Shown here: positions 7,739-15,827 of the stretch, piece by piece | Layout: every line of letters starts with the position of its first letter | Position numbering within the stretch: position 1 is the first letter of the stretch | Source: Robiginitomaculum sp. | GTDB taxonomy: Bacteria > Pseudomonadota > Alphaproteobacteria > Caulobacterales > Maricaulaceae | Assembly: GCA_021647375.1 (NCBI GenBank) | Contig: JAKIUV010000015.1 | Location: 1 to 39,171, forward strand | Reading direction: 5' to 3' | Length of the DNA stretch: 39,171 bases | Notes under the pieces: model-generated | Told to the model about the DNA's origin: nothing | What the model saw: only the letters and a program-made list of their open reading frames with translations | Databases searched by the model: none | Translations under genes and position numbers: made by a program

Positions 7739-8654
7739 CTTTCATCTTCAGAGCCACTGCGTAAATGTCTCGTTTTTTGTGACCACTTTGTTCTGCGATG
7801 GCGGCGGCGGCGCGTTTGACGCCTTCGGTTTTTATCAGGGGCTTGAGTGCAGTGCGTATCTTGTCCTCGTCCCATTTTTCTTGCGCTTCCGGCGGAGCAA
7901 TAACAACCACGATTTCCCCGCGCAAGGGTGTTTTCCCGACGCGCTCTATAAGCTCGCTAATAGAGCCGCGCAGGATTTCTTCGTATTTCTTGGTCAACTC
8001 GCGAGCAATGGCGACTTGTCTGTCGCCCAGCACGGCTTGCATATCGGTGAGGCAGGCTTTGACGCGCTTGGCGGTCTCGAAATATATCAGCGTCCCCGGT
8101 ACGGCTTCGACCTCGCGCAGAGCGGTTTGGCGAGCGGCGGATTTTGGCGGCAAGAAACCTGCGAACATAAACCGGGCGGGGGACAGACCAGAGCTAATCA
8201 GTCCGGCCAGCACGGCGCTGGCACCGGGGGCTGCGAATACGGGCAAGTTTTCTGCGATGCAGGCGCGGGCTAATTTATAGCCCGGATCGTTGACCAGCGG
8301 TGTGCCCGCGTCGCTAATGAGTGCCACGGATTTGCCGTCTTGAAGGTTTTTTATGACACTCGGTAACTTCTTTGCCACATTATGGTCATGATAGGCACTT
8401 ACAGACGCTTTGATACTATAAGCGTTCAGCAAGATACGGGCGCGGCGTGTGTCTTCGGCCAGCACCAGATCGGCGCTGGACAAAATATCGAGGGCGCGCA
8501 AAGTTATGTCGCGCAGATTGCCGATGGGCGTGGCGACAAGATATAGCCCGGCGTCTAATTTACCGGACTGTATTTCGAGACGGTTTTGGGATTGCGCTTG
8601 TCGGGCATGACTTATAAAGTCTGGGCTTATAGAGTCTGTATTATTATCGGGCAC
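7731..8654 (-). CDS. rsmI: 16S rRNA (cytidine-1402-2'-O) methyltransferase RsmI
   Basis: RsmI adds the 2'-O-methyl group to C1402 in the decoding centre of 16S rRNA. The tetrapyrrole-methylase fold begins at LYLVATPIGNLRDITLRAL, followed by AEDTRR, SAYHDHN, ALISDAGTPLVNDPG (SAM-binding loop), FAAPGASAVLAGL and GEIVVVI. The frame stays open to 8813, but that extension would run into the divergent lipoprotein gene. GTG at 8654 after a purine-rich AGAGAAA gives 307 residues, nearer the family's usual 280-300, and leaves a short divergent promoter region. The start is uncertain; the enzyme is not. yraN overlaps its end. Confidence 0.93.
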   Translation of the reverse strand: MPDNNTDSISPDFISHARQAQSQNRLEIQSGKLDAGLYLVATPIGNLRDITLRALDILSSADLVLAEDTRRARILLNAYSIKASVSAYHDHNVAKKLPSVIKNLQDGKSVALISDAGTPLVNDPGYKLARACIAENLPVFAAPGASAVLAGLISSGLSPARFMFAGFLPPKSAARQTALREVEAVPGTLIYFETAKRVKACLTDMQAVLGDRQVAIARELTKKYEEILRGSISELIERVGKTPLRGEIVVVIAPPEAQEKWDEDKIRTALKPLIKTEGVKRAAAAIAEQSGHKKRDIYAVALKMKDE

Positions 8655-8715
8655 GCTAGTTTCTCTGGGTGTCTTTTTAAATTTGGAATTATTTATGACA
8701 GTGTACTTGGATGTA

Positions 8716-10074
8716 ATGGTAAAAGCGAGACCCTTTATTAAAGGCCATTGGATTAGAGGCCACTGGATTAAAGGTTGCTGGCGTACCGTATTCATAGCGA
8801 TTATCGGAGCCATATCGTTGAGCGCTTGCGCAACAACCGCGCCGCAAGGCCCTCAACTCCCAGTACCAGGGCTTCCTGGCCCCGGACAGCAACCTGTCAT
8901 TATAAAGCCGAACCCAGAACAACCCACCCCCGAAGCGCCAACGGAAGAACCCAAACCTGAAGCCACAGTGCGCGGTTTGACGCCTGCCTTTATGGACGGC
9001 GAAAATATCAGACGTGTGGCGCTTTTGTTGCCATTTTCCGCGCGCTCAAGTAATTTACGCACCGAAGCGGCGTCTATGTTGCAGGCGGCAGAAATGTCTG
9101 TATTTGATAAAGACGATAACAATATATTGCTCATAGCGCTAGACAGCAAGGGTACGGCGCAAGGTGCCGCAGCGGCTGCCAAACAAGCTATTGACCAAGG
9201 TGCCGATGTTATTATTGGCCCGATTTTAGCTGCTTCGGTTAAGGCGTCAGGGTTAGCGGCACGTGCATCGGGTGTGCCAGTTATTGGCTTTTCCACTGAT
9301 ACTTCCGTGGCTGGTAGCGGTGTCTATCTTCTGAGCTTTCCGCCCGAAGCAGAGGTTAGCCGCATCACGAAATTTGCCGCAGAAGCTGGTGCGTCGAAAT
9401 TTGCTTTTCTCGGCCCCGAATCTATTTACGGAAAACGGGTTCTGAACGCTTACAAAGCCAATGTGAAAAATCTGGACGGCATCATGGCCGGGGTCGAAAC
9501 ATATAGGGGCAAGGACATCACGGTTATGCAAGCACCTGCTGCAAAGCTGGCCAATTTGTTTCCGTCGCCCGCCGAGACCGCAGAAAACCCGGAATTTGAC
9601 GACCCATATCATGTGGTGCTTTTGCCCGAAGGTGGTACGGCCTTGCGCTCATTGGCACCGCTCTTGACGTTTTATAACGAGAACACTCGCCATGTACAAA
9701 TCATGGGTACGGGCTTATGGAACCGCGACGAAGCCGCGCAAGAGCCAGCCCTTGCAGGTGGCATATTCGCAGGCCCTGACCTAGAGGGAAAATTGGTGTT
9801 CAACGCAAATTATGATGCGGTTTACGGCGAAGAACCGTCGCGATTGGCATCCCTCGCATATGACGGGTTATCCATAGCATCGTTCGTTGCGGGCGGTGAT
9901 GTCAAAGACCGCACAGACATGCTCACCGACCCGGCAGGGTTTTTCGGCGTTGATGGTTTGGTTAGGTTCACAGAACAAGGCACACCAGAGCGCGGCCTTG
10001 CGGTTTACCAAATCAAAAACGGACGTTTCGTGGTGATTGATGCGGCACCAAAATCTACGGATGGTGCTTTTTAA
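8716..10074 (+). CDS. LpoA/YraM-like lipoprotein, penicillin-binding protein activator
   Basis: A lipoprotein of about 452 residues with a periplasmic-binding-protein-like fold, the type annotated in alphaproteobacteria as penicillin-binding protein activator (LpoA/YraM/LppC group). The N-terminus has a basic stretch, a hydrophobic run and the lipobox LSAC with Cys38 counted from ATG 8716; a Pro/Glu-rich linker follows, then IRRVALLLPFSARS and DVIIGPILAASVKASG. It lies divergent to rsmI, matching yraM-yraL order in E. coli. TTG 8683 and ATG 8695 are alternative starts; ATG 8716 has TTGGA before it and gives a more normal signal peptide. The N-terminal coding region includes a 15-base tandem repeat. 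Activation of peptidoglycan synthesis is inferred from family and context. Confidence 0.8.
   Translation: MVKARPFIKGHWIRGHWIKGCWRTVFIAIIGAISLSACATTAPQGPQLPVPGLPGPGQQPVIIKPNPEQPTPEAPTEEPKPEATVRGLTPAFMDGENIRRVALLLPFSARSSNLRTEAASMLQAAEMSVFDKDDNNILLIALDSKGTAQGAAAAAKQAIDQGADVIIGPILAASVKASGLAARASGVPVIGFSTDTSVAGSGVYLLSFPPEAEVSRITKFAAEAGASKFAFLGPESIYGKRVLNAYKANVKNLDGIMAGVETYRGKDITVMQAPAAKLANLFPSPAETAENPEFDDPYHVVLLPEGGTALRSLAPLLTFYNENTRHVQIMGTGLWNRDEAAQEPALAGGIFAGPDLEGKLVFNANYDAVYGEEPSRLASLAYDGLSIASFVAGGDVKDRTDMLTDPAGFFGVDGLVRFTEQGTPERGLAVYQIKNGRFVVIDAAPKSTDGAF
8737..8781 (+). repeat. Three tandem 15-bp repeats in lipoprotein signal region
   Basis: Three consecutive 15-base units (ATTAAAGGCCATTGG, ATTAGAGGCCACTGG, ATTAAAGGTTGCTGG) encode IKGHW, IRGHW and IKGCW ahead of the hydrophobic core of the signal peptide. 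Because the unit is a multiple of three, gain or loss would change only the length of the N-terminal region. Confidence 0.85.
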
Positions 10075-11210
10075 TAGGATAGCAATTCATGACAAAGCGT
10101 GTCCAGCACCATGCGGCCTTTTGGAGTTGCGGATAATTGATCTTCCGTTTTTTTGAGCAAACCAGATTTTTCATATTGCCTGATTGTTTCAGCCGGCAGA
10201 GTATTGCCGGATATTTGCCCGTACCGCGCCAAGCTGATACCGCCCAAGATGCGCATACCCATAAGCACATATTCTTCTGCCCATGACTTCGGGCTTAGGG
10301 TTTCTTGTTCGGCCATGCCGTGACCCTTTGAATTCACGGATGCGATATAGTCTTTGGGCTTAAGGGCGGCGATGGTGGCACGGCGTTTGCCGTCCACTGT
10401 TAAACGGCCATGGGCGCCGGGGCCGATGCCTGCATAATCACCGCCTTGCCAGTACAGTAAATTATGACGCGACTGTGCATTTTTTTTAGCGAAATTAGAA
10501 ACTTCGTATTGGTTAAAACCGCTTGCCGTTAATGTGGCAATGACCTGCTCAAACAAATCTGCGCTGGTGTCACTGCCTACGGCTTTGTTTATGCCGCGCT
10601 TTTCAGCCTGCCCGAATGCGGTTTTTTGCTCGATGGTCAATTGGTAGGTGGAGATATGGGAGACGCCGCTATCTAACACAATCTGCAAATCATTTTGCAA
10701 CATGTTCGGTGTTTGGTTGGTAAAACCATAAATCAAATCCGCCGAGACACGGGGTATTATATTTGTTGCTAGTTCCAATGCGCGTTTTGCCGTCTGCCCA
10801 TCATGGTCACGCCCCAAAAACTGCAACGCGCTATCGTCAAAGCTTTGCACACCCACGGAGAGCCGCTCAATCCCTGCGTCGCACCATGCTGCTAATGCTT
10901 TCTCGGTGATGTCTTTGGGATTGGCTTCCAGCCCGATTTCTAGGTCGCTTGAGGGTGACCATAGTTCTTGGGCAGTCTCTATGGTTTTTTGCAGATTGGC
11001 CGCAGACAATAAGGACGGTGTGCCGCCGCCGAAATGGATACTGACGAGATTGCGCGGCCCGCTCATCTCGCGCCAATAATGCATATCAAGCAATATGGCT
11101 TGCACCAATGGGGTTTCTGTGTCCGCTTTATTCTTATAAATATTAAAATCGCAATAGGGGCAAATTCGGGCGCAATATGGCCAGTGGATATATAGCCCGA
11201 TTTTATCCAT
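10071..11210 (-). CDS. hemW: HemW-type radical SAM heme chaperone
   Basis: A 379-residue radical-SAM protein of the HemW/HemN family. MDKIGLYIHWPYCARICPYC carries the CxxxCxxC iron-sulfur motif preceded by IHWP, as in HemW, and lacks the N-terminal extension with the extra Cys seen in true HemN. SIHFGGGTPSLL and the VGVQSFDD segment follow. The frame is open to 11354, but ATG 11210 overlaps the end of rdgB by 8 bases (ATGGATAA) and begins exactly at the conserved domain, so it is the likely start. The rdgB-hemW pairing is common in alphaproteobacteria. It overlaps the convergent lipoprotein stop by four bases. Confidence 0.92.
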   Translation of the reverse strand: MDKIGLYIHWPYCARICPYCDFNIYKNKADTETPLVQAILLDMHYWREMSGPRNLVSIHFGGGTPSLLSAANLQKTIETAQELWSPSSDLEIGLEANPKDITEKALAAWCDAGIERLSVGVQSFDDSALQFLGRDHDGQTAKRALELATNIIPRVSADLIYGFTNQTPNMLQNDLQIVLDSGVSHISTYQLTIEQKTAFGQAEKRGINKAVGSDTSADLFEQVIATLTASGFNQYEVSNFAKKNAQSRHNLLYWQGGDYAGIGPGAHGRLTVDGKRRATIAALKPKDYIASVNSKGHGMAEQETLSPKSWAEEYVLMGMRILGGISLARYGQISGNTLPAETIRQYEKSGLLKKTEDQLSATPKGRMVLDTLCHELLSY

Positions 11211-11826
11211 GTTGTATTGGGCCGTCTGGAAACCAAGCTTCGATAAATTTTGCAAACGCATCGGCACGGTGGCTTTTGGCGTGCTTTTCTTCTGGGTCGA
11301 TTTCTGCGAAGGTTTGCGTATCGCCGTGTGCGACAAATACCGGGTCATAGCCAAAGCCTTTATCGCCCCTAGGCGGCCAAACCAAATGCCCTTCTACTTT
11401 GCCCTCATACGTGCTGACGCCATTTGCCGGAAAGGCCAAAGACAGCGCACAGATAAACCGCGCGGTCTTGACCCCTTTAACCTCACTCATTTTGTTGTGT
11501 ACCTTCTGCATCGCTATACCAAAATCCCGACTACCGTCCGGTAACTCGCCCCAACGCGCCGAATAAATGCCGGGAGCGCCGCTCAGCGCATCCACAGCCA
11601 AGCCGCTATCATCGGCCAGCGCCACCATACCTGCCGCGTCTGCGGCGGCTTTGGCTTTTAGCTCGGCATTGGCGGCAAATGTGGTTCCGGTTTCCTCCGG
11701 GTCCGCCAGCCCCAGTTCGGCGGCGCTAAATGTGCGCACGCCGTAAGGCTTGAGCAGAGCGCGAATTTCGCGCACCTTGCCTTCGTTATGAGAGGCGACG
11801 ACTAATCTGTTGAGAGGGTGGCGCAT
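11203..11826 (-). CDS. rdgB: dITP/XTP pyrophosphatase (RdgB/HAM1 family)
   Basis: This house-cleaning enzyme hydrolyses non-canonical purine triphosphates such as dITP and XTP to monophosphates. RLVVASHNEGKVREIRALL at the N-terminus, ALADDSGLAVDALSGAPGIYSARW in the middle and KGFGYDPVF and SHRADAF towards the end are all signature motifs. ATG 11826 with AGGAAAA before it gives 207 residues, the usual size; the longer open frame up to 12057 adds an unrelated hydrophobic stretch and is rejected. The gene is followed by hemW with an 8-base overlap. Confidence 0.94.
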   Translation of the reverse strand: MRHPLNRLVVASHNEGKVREIRALLKPYGVRTFSAAELGLADPEETGTTFAANAELKAKAAADAAGMVALADDSGLAVDALSGAPGIYSARWGELPDGSRDFGIAMQKVHNKMSEVKGVKTARFICALSLAFPANGVSTYEGKVEGHLVWPPRGDKGFGYDPVFVAHGDTQTFAEIDPEEKHAKSHRADAFAKFIEAWFPDGPIQHG

Positions 11827-11974
11827 GAGTTTTCCTATCGTGTTTCTCACTGCAGGTAAAGCTGTGTGATGCCATGTGTCAAGCCGCCGCAGACATTTAG
11901 CCTTGCTTTGGCCTGAAATATTGATTATCGATAAGTATGGAAAAGTCATCAATGCCAACAAACATGCAAAACAT

Positions 11975-12523
11975 ATGAATGTAGAAACACTATACCCAGA
12001 CAATGAAACAGTGCCTAACGCCAGCCCGGCCATCGGGTTTTTGAACATCTTGCTCACTATTATCTGGTGGGGTGGTTGGGTGTTTTTAGCACTATTTACC
12101 CTGTTGTCTGTCTATGCGGGCTTGGGGATGTTAGGCGTCGAATCTGTACATAAGACCTTTGAAAATATCACACCATTTATGGCGCTCGTCTCCTCCGTAA
12201 GCGTGGTTATCGTTGCCGCCGTATTTTTAATCATCATCAAGCAATTGCGCGATATTTGCAAAACCCTGCTTACGGGCGACCCATTCGTCCCACAAAATGC
12301 CACACGCCTTCGCACAATTTGGATGGCGGTTGCGGCTGGTGAAATATTGCGGCTTTGCTCGACATTTGTTATTTCCCGTCTCAGCCAAAGCGCAGAAGAA
12401 ATATCCGTGGTGGCAACAGACCTCCGGATATATGTTTGGTTTATGGTGCTGGCGCTTATCATATTAGCCGAAGTCTTCCGCGAGGGTGCGCGCATGCGCC
12501 AAGAAGCAAAGTTGACGGTGTAG
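11975..12523 (+). CDS. DUF2975 family membrane protein
   Basis: A DUF2975-type membrane protein of 182 residues from ATG 11975; the frame is open from 11876, but that extension is uncharacteristic. Four hydrophobic segments are visible: NILLTIIWWGGWVFLALFTL, FMALVSSVSVVIVAAVFLII, a weaker one at MAVAAGEILRLCSTFVI and YVWFMVLALIILAEVF. The DPFVPQNATRLRTI segment after the second helix is typical of the family. A YozG-like XRE regulator begins two bases after the stop, the standard pairing for DUF2975. Function is unknown. No clear ribosome binding site precedes the chosen start. Confidence 0.8.
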   Translation: MNVETLYPDNETVPNASPAIGFLNILLTIIWWGGWVFLALFTLLSVYAGLGMLGVESVHKTFENITPFMALVSSVSVVIVAAVFLIIIKQLRDICKTLLTGDPFVPQNATRLRTIWMAVAAGEILRLCSTFVISRLSQSAEEISVVATDLRIYVWFMVLALIILAEVFREGARMRQEAKLTV

Positions 12524-12525
12524 AT

Positions 12526-12759
12526 ATGAGTATTCGTGTAAATCTTGACCGTGTTCTTCTCGACCGCCGTATGTCCCTGACCGAACTTTCCGACCGTATC
12601 GGTATTACGTTGGCCAATCTTTCAATCCTTAAAACCGGCAAAGCCCGCGCCGTGCGCTTCTCGACCCTGAGCGCTCTGTGCCGAGAATTAAATTGCCAAC
12701 CTGCTGATCTTTTGGTTTATGAACCAGAAGAAGACGAACACATCAAGGCGGCGGAATAA
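12526..12759 (+). CDS. Small XRE/Cro-family regulator (YozG-like)
   Basis: A 77-residue helix-turn-helix protein from ATG 12526: MSIRVNLDRVLLDRRMSLTE, then LSDRIGITLANLSILKTGKA as the helix-turn-helix and the FSTLSALCRELNCQPADLL segment. This is the YozG/XRE type that follows DUF2975 genes. The frame is open upstream to 12355, but that part overlaps the DUF2975 gene. Two bases separate it from the DUF2975 stop, so they form one transcription unit. It may regulate its own operon. An acidic tail (EPEEDEH) closes the protein. Confidence 0.88.
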   Translation: MSIRVNLDRVLLDRRMSLTELSDRIGITLANLSILKTGKARAVRFSTLSALCRELNCQPADLLVYEPEEDEHIKAAE

Positions 12760-12764
12760 ACATC

Positions 12765-13574
12765 ATGAATGATTTTCTAGAGGCTATTAAGCCGATTGAC
12801 TGGACGGTATTTGCGCCAATACTTATCAATATTTTTGCAGCGATAGCTGTTCTGATTATTGGTTGGGTTTTTGCCGGCTGGGCGGAGCGCACCGTGCGTA
12901 GGCGGCTTGGCAATTCAAAGGGCTTAGAGGTTGACGATACAATCCGGCCTTTGCTTGCGATGGTCGTGCGCTACGGTGTTGTTCTCGCGACCATGTATGC
13001 GGCGCTAAAGGTTTCCGGGTTTCCAGCGGCACCTTTATTGGCCGTATTTGGTGCGGCGGGCTTGGCCATTGCCCTTGCGGCTCAAGGCACATTAGCCAAT
13101 GTCGCCGCCGGGTTGATGCTGATTTTTTTGCGCTCCATCCGGGTCGGCGAATATATCCAGGCTTCTAATGTTGAGGGCACGGTATTGGAAATTGGTTTGT
13201 TTACTACAGAGATTAAAACCTCTGACGGGATTTTTATCACTGCGCCTAATGCGCAAATCTGGGCGAGCCAGATTAAAAACTATTCGCGCTATAAAACCCG
13301 GCGCATAGACATAGATATTGAAATCGCTCGTGATAATGATCTGGCACAAGCCTTGGCGGTTTTGCAAAAAGCCTTGGAAAATCATGAGATGGTCATTGTA
13401 CCGGATAAAGCCGAAACCGTGATTGCCGGCTTCACACCCACATCGGTAAAACTTCAAGCCCGCTGCTGGCTCAAAGCCGCCAATCTGCGCGCCCATACAT
13501 CAGCCGTGCGCCTGGCTTTACACGAAGCCTTACAGGCCGAAGGTTTTAAACTGCCGCCAGTGCCATTTGGTTAG
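12765..13574 (+). CDS. MscS-family mechanosensitive channel
   Basis: A small-conductance mechanosensitive channel of 269 residues, slightly shorter than E. coli MscS (286). Three N-terminal membrane helices are visible: near residues 11-35, 65-85 and the pore-lining helix LLAVFGAAGLAIALAAQGTLANVAAGLML at about 88-116, with the Ala/Gly pattern and the Gln-Gly kink. The IRVGEYIQ and FTTEIKTSDGIFITAPNAQIW segments form the beta domain, and a ferredoxin-like cytoplasmic domain follows. It starts five bases after the XRE gene and may be part of that operon. The channel would release solutes on hypo-osmotic shock. Confidence 0.92.
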   Translation: MNDFLEAIKPIDWTVFAPILINIFAAIAVLIIGWVFAGWAERTVRRRLGNSKGLEVDDTIRPLLAMVVRYGVVLATMYAALKVSGFPAAPLLAVFGAAGLAIALAAQGTLANVAAGLMLIFLRSIRVGEYIQASNVEGTVLEIGLFTTEIKTSDGIFITAPNAQIWASQIKNYSRYKTRRIDIDIEIARDNDLAQALAVLQKALENHEMVIVPDKAETVIAGFTPTSVKLQARCWLKAANLRAHTSAVRLALHEALQAEGFKLPPVPFG

Positions 13575-13674
13575 CGCACCTCAACCTAACTGCATTGTAA
13601 CCTATCCGACACAGTTTCGCCATGTTCTCCGCTATATGAAATAATATAACAAGTAATCATATAAAGGGCACATT

Positions 13675-14826
13675 ATGACTTTCTCCCGACTTCTTCTCTC
13701 CTCCGTATTGGCATGTTCAGTGTTGGCTATGCCAGCCAGCGCACAGATAACAAATGGAGGCGAGGTTTTGGCACAAGCAAAAAGTGCCGTACAACCACGC
13801 ATCCAAATCGCGCTCTTGCTGGATACATCAAATTCAATGGACGGGCTGATTGCCCAAACCAAATCTCAGCTTTGGACTTTGGTCAACGAACTGGCCGAAG
13901 GCAAGAAAAACGGCCAAACCCCGATCATTGAACTGGCGCTGTATGAATATGGCAATAGTACTATTTCTGTCTCCAAGGGCTATATCCGCCAAGTCTTGTC
14001 CTTGACGACTGACCTTGATGATGTCTCGGAGAAATTGTTTGCGCTGTCGACCAATGGCGGGCAGGAATATGCCGGGCAAGTCTTGACCAAGTCTCTGGAC
14101 GAGTTGGAATGGTCTGGTCACAAAGACGATATGAAGCTGATTATTATCGCAGGCAATGAGCCGTTCACCCAAGGTTCTGTGACATGGCAAAGCGCTTGTG
14201 AGCGGGCAAAATCCAAGGGTGTTATCATTGATACCATTCACTGCGGCGACGCGGATACGGGCATGCGCACAGGCTGGAAAGATGCCGCCGACTGCGCGGG
14301 CGGTATTTATATGACCATCAATCAGGACGAAAAATATGTGCATGTGCCCTCGCCCTGGGACGATACTTTGCTTGACCTCAACAAAAAACTGAATGACACT
14401 TATTATGGCTATGGTGCTAAAGGTGTACAGTATAAAACCAGACAGGCCATGCAAGACAGCAATGCCAGCACCATGAATAAAGGCGCAGAAATAAGCCGTC
14501 TCTACTCAAAATCCAAATCCAATTATACCAATGAAAGCTGGGACATTGTTGATGCTTATAAAAAAGATAAAGATGCAGTCATGAAAATGGCTGAAGACAA
14601 GCTCCCCGAAGAACTGAGAGGTAAAACGGCTAACGAACGCAAAGCCTTCATCGAAGCCAAACAGGCTGAGCGCGCCCAAATCCAAAAACAAATCGCAGAG
14701 CTGGGCAAAAAACAAAAAGCGTTCGTCGCCGAAAAACGCAAACAAATGGCAGCGACAAACACCCTCGACAATGTCATGGTCAAGGCCGTCCGCAAACAAG
14801 CGGCGGAACGCGGGTTTAAGTATTAA
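13675..14826 (+). CDS. Exported von Willebrand factor A domain protein
   Basis: A 383-residue secreted protein. The signal peptide MTFSRLLLSSVLACSVLAMP ends in ASA-Q, with probable cleavage after residue 23. A VWA domain begins at QIALLLDTSNSMDGL, with the metal-site DxSxS at residues 50-54, and runs to about residue 235, ending in a segment with CGDADTG and ADCAGGIY that could hold a disulfide. Residues 290-370 are charged and helical (AKQAERAQIQKQIAELGKKQ), likely a coiled coil. AAAGGG before ATG 13675 is the ribosome binding site. It is alone on its strand and converges with gpsA, with a 4-base overlap. Partner and function are unknown. Confidence 0.8.
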   Translation: MTFSRLLLSSVLACSVLAMPASAQITNGGEVLAQAKSAVQPRIQIALLLDTSNSMDGLIAQTKSQLWTLVNELAEGKKNGQTPIIELALYEYGNSTISVSKGYIRQVLSLTTDLDDVSEKLFALSTNGGQEYAGQVLTKSLDELEWSGHKDDMKLIIIAGNEPFTQGSVTWQSACERAKSKGVIIDTIHCGDADTGMRTGWKDAADCAGGIYMTINQDEKYVHVPSPWDDTLLDLNKKLNDTYYGYGAKGVQYKTRQAMQDSNASTMNKGAEISRLYSKSKSNYTNESWDIVDAYKKDKDAVMKMAEDKLPEELRGKTANERKAFIEAKQAERAQIQKQIAELGKKQKAFVAEKRKQMAATNTLDNVMVKAVRKQAAERGFKY

Positions 14827-15827
14827 ACCTCGGCTTTATGCGCCCGGTTCAACAGGGCTTTAATCTCTGCATCTAGTTCGGCGCTGCCGTCCAGAATATT
14901 GGCTACGGCTTCGCAGATGGGCATTTCTACACCAGCTTTTGCGGCGAGCCGTTTCAGAGCCGGGGCGGTGGCAACGCCTTCGGTGACGGCGGTGCGGGCG
15001 GACATTATATCGTCCAGGCTTTGCCCTTTGCCCAACGCCATACCGCAAGACATATTTCGGGATTGCTCGGATGAGCAGGTCAGCACCAAATCTCCAAGTC
15101 CGCACATACCGGTTAGGGTTTCGGTGCGCCCGCCGAGTGCTACGCCTAGTCTGGTCATTTCTGCAAAGCCGCGTGTGATGAGCGCCGCATGGGCCGAGCG
15201 GCCAAGGCCTTTGCCCAGCACCATGCCGCAAGCAATAGCGAGCACGTTTTTAACGGCACCACCAATTTCAGCGCCCAGCACATCCGTGCTCAGGTACGGT
15301 CGGAACGTCGTCGCGGCGATAGCGTTGGCGAGCGCGGCACCTATCTCCTGATCTTCCACCGCCAAGGTTACTGCGGTTGGCAGGCCGTTGGCTACATCAA
15401 TAGCAAAGCTGGGGCCGGACAATACGGCGGGGATTGTCTCTGGCAATGTTTCCGTCAACACATCAGCCATAAAGCTCAAGGTCGATATTTCGATACCCTT
15501 GGAGCATAGCACAATGGGTAATCCCTTGGATGCATAGGGTGCGAACTTGGCCAAAGTTGTGCGCATATGTTGGGCGGGCGCGACAGCCAGCACCGCATCC
15601 ATGCCCGCCAAGTCCGCCAGATCGGAACTGGCTTTTAGGGACGTATGTAATTTCGCACCGGGCAGGTAAAGCGTGTTTTCGTGGCGAGTATTTATGGCGT
15701 CGGCACATGCGTCTTCGAAGGCCCACAGGGTGACATCACGCCCTGATACGGCCAAGGTTTGCGCCAAGGCCGTGCCCCAGGCGCCGCCGCCAATTACGCC
15801 GAATTTTTGAAAATTTTTTGCCGTCAT
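14823..15827 (-). CDS. gpsA: Glycerol-3-phosphate dehydrogenase [NAD(P)+]
   Basis: GpsA reduces dihydroxyacetone phosphate to sn-glycerol-3-phosphate for phospholipid synthesis. The 334-residue product shows the dinucleotide motif GVIGGGAWGTALAQTLA at residues 10-26, PIVLCSKGIE, VLSGPSFAIDVANGLPTAV and the catalytic-region EIGGAVKNVLAIACGM, followed by GLGDLVLTCSS. It overlaps tsaD upstream by four bases (start/stop overlap), indicating an operon tsaD-gpsA, a common alphaproteobacterial arrangement. Confidence 0.97.
   Translation of the reverse strand: MTAKNFQKFGVIGGGAWGTALAQTLAVSGRDVTLWAFEDACADAINTRHENTLYLPGAKLHTSLKASSDLADLAGMDAVLAVAPAQHMRTTLAKFAPYASKGLPIVLCSKGIEISTLSFMADVLTETLPETIPAVLSGPSFAIDVANGLPTAVTLAVEDQEIGAALANAIAATTFRPYLSTDVLGAEIGGAVKNVLAIACGMVLGKGLGRSAHAALITRGFAEMTRLGVALGGRTETLTGMCGLGDLVLTCSSEQSRNMSCGMALGKGQSLDDIMSARTAVTEGVATAPALKRLAAKAGVEMPICEAVANILDGSAELDAEIKALLNRAHKAEV

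Noticed and set aside
8655..8813. Upstream extension of rsmI to 8813
   Set aside because: It would overlap the start and signal peptide of the divergent lipoprotein and add some 50 unconserved residues.
10071..11210. Oxygen-independent coproporphyrinogen oxidase HemN
   Set aside because: The protein is short (379 residues) and starts right at the IHWPYC motif, as in HemW; HemN has a longer N-terminus with an additional conserved Cys.
11211..11354. N-terminal extension of hemW
   Set aside because: It lies within rdgB; the ATG at 11210 fits the family start and the 8-base gene overlap.
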